From Cellvibrio mixtus subsp. mixtus J3-8 (GTDB lineage: Bacteria; Pseudomonadota; Gammaproteobacteria; Pseudomonadales; Cellvibrionaceae), in the NCBI RefSeq assembly GCF_000766945.1, contig NZ_ALBT01000032.1:1-64000 (forward strand): a stretch of DNA of 64,000 bases. Reading direction: 5' to 3'. The notes under the pieces are model-generated. The model saw only the letters and a list, made by a program, of their open reading frames with translations, was not told the DNA's origin and did no database searches. This document shows, piece by piece, positions 15,601 to 24,239 of the stretch. Position 1 is the first letter of the stretch; the number at the start of each line of letters is the position of its first letter. A program made the position numbers and the translations under genes.

Positions 15601-16899
15601 TTACTGCGCAGCCGCTGCACCTAAACATTTTTTGGTTTTGGTGTTGTAGTTACCGCACTTTAATTTGATCCAGTCAGACTCCAGGTCTTTTGAACCTTCC
15701 AAGTAATCAGACCATGCATCGCCTGGAACCAGGCCATCAGTTTTTGATACGGTGAGGAATTGGCCATCTTCCTGGATTTCACCAATCAATACAGGTTTGG
15801 TGATGTGATGGTTAGGCAGCATTTTGCTTACACCACCGGTCAGGTTTGGAGCTTCAATACCAATGATTGCATCAACTACTTTATCGGTGTCAGTCGTACC
15901 TGCTTTTTGAACGGCTTTAACCCACATATTGAAACCAATGTAGTGAGCTTCCATTGGATCGTTGGTTACGCGCTTTGGATTTTTGATAAAGGCTTTCCAT
16001 TGTTTAATGAAAGCGGCATTAGCCGGATTGTCTTCGCTCATGAAGTAGTTCCATGCAGCGAGATGGCCAACCAGTGGTTTGGTATCGATACCGGAAAGTT
16101 CTTCTTCACCAACAGAAAACGCAACAACCGGAATATCTTCTGCCGTTACTTTCTGGTTGCCGAGTTCACGGTAGAACGGAACGTTGGCATCGCCGTTGAT
16201 GGTAGAGACGACCGCGGTTTTTTTGCCAGCAGAACCAAAGCGTTTGATATCAGAAACAATATTTTGCCAATCGGAGTGACCGAATGGGGTGTAGTTGATC
16301 ATGATGTCTTCTTGCTTGACGCCTTTCGCTTTTAAATAGGCTTCAAGAATTTTATTGGTGGTACGTGGATAAACGTAGTCAGTACCGGCGAGCACCCAGC
16401 GTTTTACTTTTACTTCATTCATCAGGTAGTCAACCGCAGGGATTGCTTGCTGGTTTGGTGCTGCACCGGTGTAGAACACGTTGCGCGACGATTCTTCACC
16501 TTCGTATTGCACCGGATAAAACAGAATACCGTTCAGCTCTTCAATAACCGGCAACACCGATTTGCGTGATACCGAGGTCCAGCAACCAAAAATTGCTGCG
16601 ACTTTATCTTTGGTTAACAACTCACGGGTTTTTTCCGCGAACAGTGGCCAGTTGGAAGCCGGGTCAACAACAACGGCTTCCAGTTTCTTGCCGAGCAAAC
16701 CGCCTTTTTTATTTTGCTCTTCAATTAACATCAGCATGGTGTCTTTCAGAGTGGTCTCGGAAATTGCCATAGTGCCGGAGAGTGAGTGAAGTACACCGAC
16801 TTTAATCGTGTCAGCGGCAGCAGCGCTGAACGAGGCGATGGTTAAGCCGCAGGCGATACCGAGTGCCCCGACATGTTTTGCTATCTTCTTCAGCTTCAT
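15601..16899 (-). CDS. urtA: Urea ABC transporter substrate-binding protein UrtA
   Basis: The 432-residue periplasmic binding protein has a signal peptide (cut near ...SAAAA|D, residue 29) and the UrtA sequence landmarks IKVGVLHSLSGTMAISE, AIFGCWTSVSRKSVLPV, NGILFYPVQYEGEESS and KRWVLAGTDYVYPRTTN. UrtA binds urea (or short amides) and delivers it to UrtB/UrtC. The C-terminus carries two Cys residues (KLKCGNYNTKTKKCLG), which is common in this family. It follows the GntR regulator gene after a 325-base spacer containing a 106-base palindromic element. Confidence 0.96.
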   Translation of the reverse strand: MKLKKIAKHVGALGIACGLTIASFSAAAADTIKVGVLHSLSGTMAISETTLKDTMLMLIEEQNKKGGLLGKKLEAVVVDPASNWPLFAEKTRELLTKDKVAAIFGCWTSVSRKSVLPVIEELNGILFYPVQYEGEESSRNVFYTGAAPNQQAIPAVDYLMNEVKVKRWVLAGTDYVYPRTTNKILEAYLKAKGVKQEDIMINYTPFGHSDWQNIVSDIKRFGSAGKKTAVVSTINGDANVPFYRELGNQKVTAEDIPVVAFSVGEEELSGIDTKPLVGHLAAWNYFMSEDNPANAAFIKQWKAFIKNPKRVTNDPMEAHYIGFNMWVKAVQKAGTTDTDKVVDAIIGIEAPNLTGGVSKMLPNHHITKPVLIGEIQEDGQFLTVSKTDGLVPGDAWSDYLEGSKDLESDWIKLKCGNYNTKTKKCLGAAAAQ

Positions 16900-17224
16900 G
16901 GGTCTAGCTCCTAGATGGTTTTAATGACTCAGTGGTTTTTGTGTAGTGATGCTCATTGGTTGAGTGCTCACTTTTCCGGTAACGCCGTAACGCGAATCGT
17001 GGGTGACTGTGTTTCTTCCCTAATCACGTTGATGTGTTTCATTCATCAATTGTGTTGTCACTCTTTATTTTAAAAGTCTTGCTGTTTTGCTCATATCAAG
17101 TGCTGTACCTGTAGGGATTGCCAGACTATCGGAGACATGGATGTCGACGATAAGCCTACAGGGATGTATTCACGGCGTGTCTGGCAATCCCTACAGGTAC
17201 AGCACGCTTTGTGGCACATTTAAA
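16900..17224. other. Spacer between the GntR gene and urtA
   Basis: It contains the 27-bp-arm inverted repeat at 17100-17205 and about 200 bases of leader before urtA. I looked for a TGGC-N8-TGC-type sigma-54 element directly upstream of urtA and did not find one. A Shine-Dalgarno AGGAG is present at the expected distance from the urtA start. Confidence 0.5.
17100..17205. repeat. Inverted repeat element with perfect 27-bp arms
   Basis: The left arm 17100-17126 (begins GTGCTGTACCTGTAGGGATT) is exactly complementary to the right arm 17179-17205, with 52 bases between them containing GGATGTCGACGATAAGCC. It is a different family from the GTAGGTTGGG repeats in the same cluster. Size and form fit a REP-type or small non-autonomous element. 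Confidence 0.85.
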
Positions 17225-17938
17225 TCATTCTGGATGTTGCTGCTGTGCTTCGTAGAGCATATGCAACGTAATTTTTCGCACTTCCGCTTTGCTGGCTTCA
17301 ATATGGGTTTTTAAATAACTTTTAACGTCTTCGGCGCGCCGCTCCATAATTGTGCGCAAAATTTTTGCGTGTTCATCGTAAGTGGCTTCAATACGATTAC
17401 GCTGGGTAAAATCAATACGGCGAATAATTCGCAAACGTTCGGTAATGTCGTGATGGATGCGCGCCATTTCCATATTGCCGGTGGCTTCAATCAATTGCTC
17501 GTGGAAGCGTTCATCCAGCGCGCATACACTGGGGCCATCTTCCAAACGATCCTCCGGCTTTACTAACCAGATACGTTTTAAATCGTCGAGGTTGGGGCTC
17601 GGTTCCATTTCACATAATTTTTTTACCGCGGCCAACTCCAGGATGATGCGCACATCGTAGAGCTGTTCAAATTGTTTAAAGTCGAAGGGTTTTACTTGCC
17701 AGCCGCTGCGAAACGAAACCTCGACAAAACCTTCACGTTGCAAGCGCGCCAATGCTTCACGAACAGGTGTGCGGCTGGCGGCAACGCGTTCGGCAATTTC
17801 GTTTTCGCTGAAACGATCACCGGGCAATAAACGGAATGAAAAAATATCGTCCTTAATAATCTGGTAGATCCGCTCGGTTAAATTGGTACGTGGCTCTTCG
17901 GTTTTCTTTTTGTTTTTTTCGGGTTTAATTAATTTCAT
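17225..17938 (-). CDS. GntR-family regulator with FCD effector domain
   Basis: The 237-residue protein has an N-terminal winged helix (residues about 20-85: LTERIYQIIKDDIFSFRLLPGDRFSENEIAERVAASRTPVREALARLQREGFVEV) and a C-terminal all-helical FCD ligand domain with metal-binding His residues in DERFHEQLIEATGN and HIEASKA. Lys-rich extra residues precede the DNA-binding domain. Its place between urea carboxylase and urtA makes it the likely local regulator of the urea genes. Candidate binding sites are the ATACAA/TTGTAT half-sites at 23621-23648. The ligand is unknown; urea, allophanate or a nitrogen signal are possible. Confidence 0.9.
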   Translation of the reverse strand: MKLIKPEKNKKKTEEPRTNLTERIYQIIKDDIFSFRLLPGDRFSENEIAERVAASRTPVREALARLQREGFVEVSFRSGWQVKPFDFKQFEQLYDVRIILELAAVKKLCEMEPSPNLDDLKRIWLVKPEDRLEDGPSVCALDERFHEQLIEATGNMEMARIHHDITERLRIIRRIDFTQRNRIEATYDEHAKILRTIMERRAEDVKSYLKTHIEASKAEVRKITLHMLYEAQQQHPE

Positions 17939-17946
17939 TGGTTTAC

Positions 17947-18018
17947 CGTAGGTTGGGCAACAATGCCCAACATTTTTGTTTTGAAAATAGAATGTTGGGC
18001 ATTGCTGCCCAACCTACG
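17947..18018. repeat. Paired palindromic repeat (REP/BIME-like), urea carboxylase-GntR spacer
   Basis: CGTAGGTTGGGC at the left and GCCCAACCTACG at the right are inverted. Each half contains a further GTTGGGCA...TGCCCAAC hairpin, separated by an AT-rich centre. It is the same family as 13713-13802 and 21697-21765, and fills nearly the entire spacer. Confidence 0.85.
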
Positions 18019-18033
18019 TCCGTGGTGGTTTAA

Positions 18034-21000
18034 TCAATCCGTCTCAAGTACCAACAACAAATCCCCCGCATTCACTTGCTTGCCCGGCTTAACATGAATC
18101 GCACTCACTTTTGCATTGCGATCTGCATACACCGAAAATTCCATTTTCATAGCTTCTACAATTAATAGCGGTTGATCAGGTTCAACCCATTGGCCTGGTT
18201 CTACCAATAATTTCCAGATATTGCCGCTGATATCCGCCGTCACGGCGTGGCCATCCACTTCAATCGGGCCGCTGCTGATTTTTACTTGCAGTGCGGCATC
18301 AACCTGTTGTTCTTCATCGGCTTGCCAGAGTGCAACCTCTTTGGTGAACGCGGCTTGTTGTTTTGTTTTGAATTCTGCAATGCTCGCTGCATTTTCTTGC
18401 AGGAATTTTTCGTGTTCCGCGAGGCTGAAATAATCTTCTTCAATACGCAGGCTTAAACGGCCTTCGCGGAATGCCTCGCGTTGTGCGGTGAGTTCTTCTT
18501 CGCTGACTTCGTAATAGCGCACACGGTCAAAGAATTTCAGTAACCAGGGTTCGCCATTTTTGAACACAGGATTTTTTAAAAATTTATTCCAGATGGGCAG
18601 GGTGCGACCAACCAGTTGATAACCGCCAGGTGAATCCATGCCGTAAATACACATATACACACCGCCGATTCCCACAGTGCCTTCGGCAGTGTAAGTGCGC
18701 GCAGGGTTGTATTTTGAAGTCAATAAACGGTGGCGCGGATCAACCGGAACGGCGCAAGGTGCACCGAGATAAACATCGCCCAAACCCAAGACCATGTAGC
18801 TGGTTTCAAACAGGATTTGTTTAACCTGATCAATCGAATCCAGTCCGTTAATACGACGCATAAATTCGGTGTTGCTCGGCAGCCAGGGTGCTGTGTCGCG
18901 CACGGATTGGCGATAGCGGGAAACTGCATCGAGTGTTGCAGAATCTTCAAAGGCCATTGGTAAATGCACAATGCGGCTCGGTACTTTAATATCGCGTGCA
19001 TCGCCCAGCGTTTCTTCAATCACCAATAAACGATTAATCAATTCACGTTGATGGATTACGCGGCTGTCATAATTAATTTGTAGTGAGCGCACACCCGGTG
19101 ACAATTCAATTACGCCTTCAATCGGTGCTGCTTTTAATGCTTCCATCAAGGCGTGCACGCGCAAGCGCAAACTTAATTCGAGAATATTGTCGCCGTATTC
19201 GAGCAGAATATATTTGTCACCTGCCTGACGATAACTGACTAATGGGCGACTGCCTGATGGCGGCAGAGCAGCAACAATACATTCGGATACAGTATTTTCC
19301 GATTTAATAATCGGGATTGGTAAAACAGCGGGTTGTACGCTCAGGTTTTCAATCGCGCGATCAATGGATAATTCCATCGCCAGGGCAGTATCAAAACTTA
19401 AACGCTTGAAACGAATTTTATCGCCGGGTTTTACCTGGCCAACTTTCCACAACTCTGCTTTTACAATCGTCACCGGGCACACAAAACCGCCGAGACTCGG
19501 GCCATCTTTGGTGAGGATTACCGGCATATCGCCAGTGAAATTGATGGAGCCAATTGCGTATTCGGTATCGTGAATATTGGAAGGATGCAAACCGGCTTCG
19601 CCACCGTCGCTACGAGTCCAGGTGGGTTTTGGTCCATTTAAACGAATACCTAAACGGTTGGAGTTGTAATGTACTTCCCAAGCGGTGGAGAAAAACATTT
19701 CAATCGCTTCGGATGTGAAAAAATCCGGTGCGCCATGCGGGCCATAAAGCACACCAATTTCCCATTCGTTTGGCCCTTCTGTTTTAGAGAAACAATCGGG
19801 AATTAATTCAGCGGGTGCAGCGGAGGCTTCATAAGCAGGTGCTGGAGTCGTGCATGCTGCGATAGCAGGATTACTGATTGATAACATATCAGTTGCGCGC
19901 AAAGTGCGGCCGGCATGGCCACCAAATTGGCCGAGCGCAAAGGTAGAGCGGCTGCCCAGGTAAACCGGCACATCAAAACCATTGCGCATCGCAAGGTAAC
20001 CGCGACAACCTTGTTCGGCTTTGCCGATATCGAGAATTTGTCCGGCTTTAATGGCTACCGGTTGCCAGAAAGGAATTATTTTCCCATCGATTTTTGCCGG
20101 TGAATTCGCACCGGTAAGCGCAATAATTGCATCGCTGTGGAATTTTAACTTTGGACCAATGATGGTGTATTCGAGTGCAGCAGCGCTTTCATCATTGCCA
20201 ACAATTCTGTTGGCTAAACGGAATGCGTAATCGTCCATCGGACCCGAGGGCGGAACACCAATACTCCATAAACCAACACGGCCAGGATAATCTTGCACAC
20301 TGGTATAGGTACCTGGTTGTAACACTTCTACAACCGGTGGCAAATAATTAAAGCTTGCCAATTTATTCGTTGCTACATCACCAGCGGCAAAAAAATCAGA
20401 GGCAATAATCTGGCGTAAATAATCCAGATTGGTGGCGATGCCCGCTGCACGGGTTTCATTTAATGCTGCGCTCATTTTTGCGATGGCATCAGCGCGATCT
20501 TTTCCATACACAATAATTTTGGCGATCATTGGATCGTAATAAGGTGATACTTCCGTGCCGGTTGAAACCCAGGTATCGATACGCGCCGAATCAGAAAATA
20601 CGACATCGGTCAAAACACCGGGAGATGGCTGGAAGTCGCGGACCGGATCTTCCGCATACAAGCGCACTTCAATTGCAGCGCCCTTCGGATTAATTTCAAT
20701 ATCCAGTTTTGGTGGAGTGCCTGCGGCGGTGAGAATCATCCACTCAACCAGATCCACACCGGTGCATGCTTCAGTAATCGGATGCTCTACTTGCAAGCGG
20801 GTATTGACTTCGAGGAAATAAAATTCGTCGCGCGCCGGATCGTAAATATATTCAATGGTGCCAGCAGAGCGGTAGTTAACCATTTTGCCGAGGCTTACCG
20901 ACGCGGCGAGTAATTTTTCGCGCGTTGCAACAGGTAAATTCGGTGCCGGTGTTTCTTCAACGACTTTCTGGTTGCGACGTTGCAGCGAACAATCGCGCTC

Positions 21001-21672
21001 ACCCAATGCGAGCACATTACCGTTACCATCACCAAATATTTGAACTTCAACGTGACGGGCGTTATCAACAAAACGTTCGAGGAATACACCGGAATCGCTG
21101 AAAAAGTTTTGCCCCAAACGCTTTACACTTTCATAGGCATTAATTAATTCTGCTTCACTGTTGCAGCGTGTTAATCCGATACCACCACCACCGGCAGTGC
21201 TTTTTAACATGACCGGGTAACCCAGTGTTGTGGCTGCCGCCGTTGCTTCTTCAACAGAATCCAATAAACCGGTGCCGGGTGTGAGTGGAACACCTGCTTG
21301 TTCGGCGAGTTCACGCGAGGTGTGTTTTAATCCGAACTGGCGAATTTGCGCGGGCGTCGGTCCGCAAAAGGCGATTCCTTCTGCTTCACATTGTTCACAA
21401 AATTTTGCGTTTTCTGACAGGAATCCATAACCGGGGATAATTGCCTGCGCGCCACTTTCTTTCGCGGCGGCGAGAATCAAATCGGCTTTCAAATAACTTT
21501 CTGCGGCCGTATTACCGCCGAGGCATATTGCTTTATCACACGCAGTAACATGCGCGGAATTACGATCTGCATCCGAATAAACAGCAACAGATTCAATGCC
21601 CATTTTTTTCAGGGTTTTGGCAATGCGGACCGCGATTTCCCCGCGGTTGGCGATCAGTACGGTCTTTAACAT
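18034..21672 (-). CDS. uca: Urea carboxylase (biotin-dependent)
   Basis: The 1212-residue enzyme carboxylates urea to allophanate with ATP, bicarbonate and biotin (EC 6.3.4.6). Domains in order are: biotin carboxylase (about 1-450; LIANRGEIAVRIAKTL, MLKSTAGGGGIGLTRC, EVNTRLQVEHPITEA); the two carboxyltransferase halves, KipA/AHS2-like (about 455-770; TSVQDYPGRVGLWSIGVPPSGPMDD) and KipI/AHS1-like (about 810-1030); and a C-terminal biotinyl domain with Lys1176 in EAMKMEF. Length and order match bacterial and fungal urea carboxylases. Some relatives are guanidine carboxylases. The allophanate hydrolase upstream fits either substrate, while the urea importer downstream and the lack of carboxyguanidine deiminase genes favour urea. 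The first ATG at 21672 follows a paired repeat by 25 bases. Confidence 0.95.
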   Translation of the reverse strand: MLKTVLIANRGEIAVRIAKTLKKMGIESVAVYSDADRNSAHVTACDKAICLGGNTAAESYLKADLILAAAKESGAQAIIPGYGFLSENAKFCEQCEAEGIAFCGPTPAQIRQFGLKHTSRELAEQAGVPLTPGTGLLDSVEEATAAATTLGYPVMLKSTAGGGGIGLTRCNSEAELINAYESVKRLGQNFFSDSGVFLERFVDNARHVEVQIFGDGNGNVLALGERDCSLQRRNQKVVEETPAPNLPVATREKLLAASVSLGKMVNYRSAGTIEYIYDPARDEFYFLEVNTRLQVEHPITEACTGVDLVEWMILTAAGTPPKLDIEINPKGAAIEVRLYAEDPVRDFQPSPGVLTDVVFSDSARIDTWVSTGTEVSPYYDPMIAKIIVYGKDRADAIAKMSAALNETRAAGIATNLDYLRQIIASDFFAAGDVATNKLASFNYLPPVVEVLQPGTYTSVQDYPGRVGLWSIGVPPSGPMDDYAFRLANRIVGNDESAAALEYTIIGPKLKFHSDAIIALTGANSPAKIDGKIIPFWQPVAIKAGQILDIGKAEQGCRGYLAMRNGFDVPVYLGSRSTFALGQFGGHAGRTLRATDMLSISNPAIAACTTPAPAYEASAAPAELIPDCFSKTEGPNEWEIGVLYGPHGAPDFFTSEAIEMFFSTAWEVHYNSNRLGIRLNGPKPTWTRSDGGEAGLHPSNIHDTEYAIGSINFTGDMPVILTKDGPSLGGFVCPVTIVKAELWKVGQVKPGDKIRFKRLSFDTALAMELSIDRAIENLSVQPAVLPIPIIKSENTVSECIVAALPPSGSRPLVSYRQAGDKYILLEYGDNILELSLRLRVHALMEALKAAPIEGVIELSPGVRSLQINYDSRVIHQRELINRLLVIEETLGDARDIKVPSRIVHLPMAFEDSATLDAVSRYRQSVRDTAPWLPSNTEFMRRINGLDSIDQVKQILFETSYMVLGLGDVYLGAPCAVPVDPRHRLLTSKYNPARTYTAEGTVGIGGVYMCIYGMDSPGGYQLVGRTLPIWNKFLKNPVFKNGEPWLLKFFDRVRYYEVSEEELTAQREAFREGRLSLRIEEDYFSLAEHEKFLQENAASIAEFKTKQQAAFTKEVALWQADEEQQVDAALQVKISSGPIEVDGHAVTADISGNIWKLLVEPGQWVEPDQPLLIVEAMKMEFSVYADRNAKVSAIHVKPGKQVNAGDLLLVLETD

Positions 21673-21696
21673 GGTTCTTCTCCGGCTGTAATTTTT

Positions 21697-21765
21697 GTGT
21701 AGGTTGGGCAGCCATGCCCAACGTTTCTTGTAATTCTTTGTTGGGCATTGCCGCCCAACCTACAC
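21697..21765. repeat. Paired palindromic repeat (REP/BIME-like), allophanate hydrolase-urea carboxylase spacer
   Basis: GTGTAGGTTGGGC (21697-21709) and GCCCAACCTACAC (21753-21765) are perfect inverted ends. The inner sequences GTTGGGCA-GCCA-TGCCCAAC and GTTGGGC-ATTGCC-GCCCAAC form two hairpins. This is the cleanest copy of the family in the window. Confidence 0.88.
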
Positions 21766-21766
21766 G

Positions 21767-23581
21767 TTATTTTTGTAGTGATTTGATATAAGCCCGCCAT
21801 CCGCCTAAATGCGTAATGTCTTTCGCACCATTCACGGCGGCGCCTTCGCAAATAAACCCTTTGACTTCGCGACCATCTTTTAACGTGAGTGTGCCTATGC
21901 CTAATGGGGCGGGAATCAGTGCGACAAAGCTGCCGAAGTGCTGCACCGGTACATCCCACAATTCCACAATAATTTCTGCACCTTCGCCTTCAGTGCGAAT
22001 CAAACCAGGCTTGGGTGGGGTGGTGTTGGGCAGCGCAAATAACCGATAATTTTTTGCAGTGAAGGTGCTTTCTACAAATAGCGCTTTGCGTTCCTGTAAT
22101 TGCACATTGAGTGGCATTCCAGTCAGATGCGCACCGACAACCGCGAGGCGCACATAACCTTTAGGTGATTCAGTCGACGCGATAAATTCAGGTTGTTTTT
22201 TATCAAGCGCACCCAATGGTAATTGGGTAGCGGCATGCCATTTTTTTCCGAAGGCGGCGAGGGCTGCGTCTTGCCATGCTGGTGCAATCAAGGTGATTCC
22301 AAACGGCAAACCATCGGTACGTAAAACAGCAGGCAAGGCGAGTGCAGAACAATCGGCGAGGTTTACAAAATTGGTGTAAGTGCCGAGCTGGCTATTGACT
22401 ATGATTGGATCTGCAATCACTTCCGCAATCGTTGGATGACGTGGAGATGTAGGTACCAGTAACGCGTCAAAGCCACTCATCAATGTTTGGATAACCCGGG
22501 TTAAATCAGCGCGTTTGTATTCGGCAATAAAGCTATCCGTCGCGGAAAAATTAATTGCTTTTTCTACGATAGAACGAACAACTTCATTCATATCCTGCGC
22601 ATGATTTTTCATGAATTCGCCAATCGCAGCGTGACGTTCGGCAACCCAGGGGCCGCCATAAAGCAATTGCGCCAGAGCAAACATTGGGGTGAAATCTATT
22701 TCAATTAATTCCACGTTCAACGCGCGTATTTTTTCCAGCGTTACTTGCCAGGCTGCGTGTGCTTTATCATCACCAAACCAATCGGGTGATGCAGGAATTG
22801 CGAAGCGTGGCGATACAGAAAAATACGTAGCAGCAGCTGGAATGTTGCGCGAGTAACCATCTGCCGCATCAAAACCTTCAAGCACTGATGCAACCAGTTC
22901 GGCATCATCAACTGTTAATGAAAAAATCGACACACAATCCAGGCTGCGACAGGCGGGCACAACGCCTTTGGTGCTGAAGCGACCTTTGGTGGGTTTTAAT
23001 CCGACAATATTGTTAAAGCCAGCGGGTATGCGACCTGAGCCGGCAGTGTCGGTGCCCAAACTAAATGGCACCACACCATTGGCGACAGTTGTTGCAGAAC
23101 CGGAGCTGGAACCGCCGGAAACATATTCCGGTTTAAATGAGTTTGGTACTGCGCCGTAAGGTGAGCGGGTACCAACAAGGCCAGTGGCAAATTGATCAAG
23201 GTTGGTTTTTCCCAGCACGATAGCGCCGGCTGCTTTCAAGCGCGCAACACTGGTTGCATCATTTTCCGGAATATAAGTAAACGCCGGGCAGGCAGCGGTA
23301 GTAGGAATGCCAGCAACATCAATATTGTCTTTAACGGCGAAAGGCACTGCATAAAGCGCAAGGTTTTTTATATCGCCGCTATTGGCATGGCGTGTGAGTG
23401 AGTCTAACTGTGCATCCAATTCTGCGGCAGAGACAATATAAATCCAGGCTGCATCATTGCTGTTTAATTGATTGCGTAAATTATGTAGCGCTTCGCGCGC
23501 ATCCAGCCCCTGGGTGCGGTACGCCTCCAGCCATTCAGTAATGGTCCAGCCAGTTGTTGTTTGTGTTGTGGACTGAGTCAT
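21767..23581 (-). CDS. atzF: Allophanate hydrolase
   Basis: The 604-residue enzyme hydrolyses allophanate to ammonia and CO2 (EC 3.5.1.54), the second step of the urea carboxylase pathway. The N-terminal amidase-signature domain has the Lys-Ser-Ser triad: Lys in PFAVKDNID (about 84), GGSSSGSA (about 155-162), and Ser in GTDTAGSGRIPAG (about 181). A C-terminal AtzF-type domain follows from about residue 450. I chose the ATG at 23581 because GTGAG lies 7 bases upstream. A GTG at 23593 is also open but has its purine tract only 3 bases away. It is the first gene of the cluster, 58 bases below the predicted sigma-54 start site. Confidence 0.94.
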   Translation of the reverse strand: MTQSTTQTTTGWTITEWLEAYRTQGLDAREALHNLRNQLNSNDAAWIYIVSAAELDAQLDSLTRHANSGDIKNLALYAVPFAVKDNIDVAGIPTTAACPAFTYIPENDATSVARLKAAGAIVLGKTNLDQFATGLVGTRSPYGAVPNSFKPEYVSGGSSSGSATTVANGVVPFSLGTDTAGSGRIPAGFNNIVGLKPTKGRFSTKGVVPACRSLDCVSIFSLTVDDAELVASVLEGFDAADGYSRNIPAAATYFSVSPRFAIPASPDWFGDDKAHAAWQVTLEKIRALNVELIEIDFTPMFALAQLLYGGPWVAERHAAIGEFMKNHAQDMNEVVRSIVEKAINFSATDSFIAEYKRADLTRVIQTLMSGFDALLVPTSPRHPTIAEVIADPIIVNSQLGTYTNFVNLADCSALALPAVLRTDGLPFGITLIAPAWQDAALAAFGKKWHAATQLPLGALDKKQPEFIASTESPKGYVRLAVVGAHLTGMPLNVQLQERKALFVESTFTAKNYRLFALPNTTPPKPGLIRTEGEGAEIIVELWDVPVQHFGSFVALIPAPLGIGTLTLKDGREVKGFICEGAAVNGAKDITHLGGWRAYIKSLQK

Positions 23582-23620
23582 CGTGGTTCTCACTTGCCTC
23601 TTAATATGAGATTCGGCTTA

Positions 23621-23648
23621 AATACAATCTTGGATACAAGTTTGTATT
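23621..23648. promoter_or_regulatory. Candidate GntR operator over the urea operon start site
   Basis: Three ATACAA half-sites occur: AATACAA at 23621-23627, ATACAA at 23634-23639, and inverted TTGTATT at 23642-23648. The central ATACAA-GT-TTGTAT (23634-23647) is a perfect inverted repeat, and CTTG-GATA-CAAG overlaps it. This is the sort of short AT-rich dyad bound by FCD-type GntR proteins. It covers the predicted transcription start (about 23639), a position suited to repression. Confidence 0.55.
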
Positions 23649-23649
23649 C

Positions 23650-23665
23650 AGCAGAAACTGTGCCA
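23650..23665 (-). promoter_or_regulatory. Sigma-54 (-24/-12) promoter of the urea utilisation cluster
   Basis: On the minus strand the sequence is TGGCACAGTTTCTGCT, with GG and GC separated by exactly 10 bases. It agrees with the consensus TGGCACGRNNNTTGCW at all but two of its defined positions. Transcription would start near 23639, 58 bases before the allophanate hydrolase start. RpoN plus NtrC control is the established pattern for urea and amide nitrogen genes in gammaproteobacteria. Confidence 0.7.
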
Positions 23666-23949
23666 AGTGAAAAATGGATTAGTGCGAGTTCGGGTGAACA
23701 AGCATAAAATGCTTTATATTCAATGGGTTAAATGACGTAGGTGAAGTGTGTGATAGCGGATTTTTGCAGCGGGGATGACGTATTTTTATGCGCTGATTTT
23801 GTGCGCCCAAATTTTATTTGGGAGCTAAATTGGTGCGGGTATTCTTAATAGGATAATGTCAGGACAACTCAAAAATTGGAAATAGTGAGATATAGGATGG
23901 CGCAAGCTATATTTCATCTCGATATCTTCAGTGTTTGAGATGAATTGAA

Positions 23950-24239
23950 ATGATTCAGCGGCCGCCATCTGAACTCGATATCCCATTCATTGGAAAAAGC
24001 ATGGGAGTGGTGGAGGATAAGAACGAAATGCTGAAAATCTTATCGTATCCGGTGCCGTCGATGAGCTAAATCTCTTTGATAAGCATAAAGATGGTAAGGA
24101 ATGGATTTGTTCATTAATAGATAACAGGAAATCCAGAAAAACTGGATATCTTAAAATTGTTAGGGAATTAATTTATGGGTATGAACTGGAACCAATTGTT
24201 GTGCGCAGACCGTTTGGGAAAGCGCACGGCAAAACATGA
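23950..24239 (+). pseudogene. Possible frameshifted gene remnant of unknown function
   Basis: One frame starts at ATG 23950 and reads MIQRPPSELDIPFIGKSMGV...EDKNEMLK before a stop at 24067. A second frame, open from 24021 to a TGA at 24237, continues naturally with ENLIVSGAVDELNLF, KHKDGKEWICSLIDNRKS and GYLKIVRELIYGYELEP. Together they read like one protein of about 95 residues broken by a one-base shift near 24030, and the second part overlaps the start of dgt by 65 bases. I do not recognise the family, and chance cannot be excluded. Confidence 0.3.

Larger units (their letters stand above)
23582..24174. other. Control region between the urea cluster and dgt
   Basis: It holds the sigma-54 element and GntR-type half-sites of the urea genes. 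Further up are a perfect inverted repeat CCCAAAT-TTT-ATTTGGG (23806-23822) flanked by TGCGCC and GGTGCG, which recall NtrC half-sites but are not correctly spaced, and what looks like a frameshifted gene remnant (23950-24239) running into dgt. Confidence 0.5.

Noticed and set aside
16900-17099. Second sigma-54 promoter directly before urtA
   Set aside because: No GG-N10-GC element with flanking consensus was found on the minus strand.
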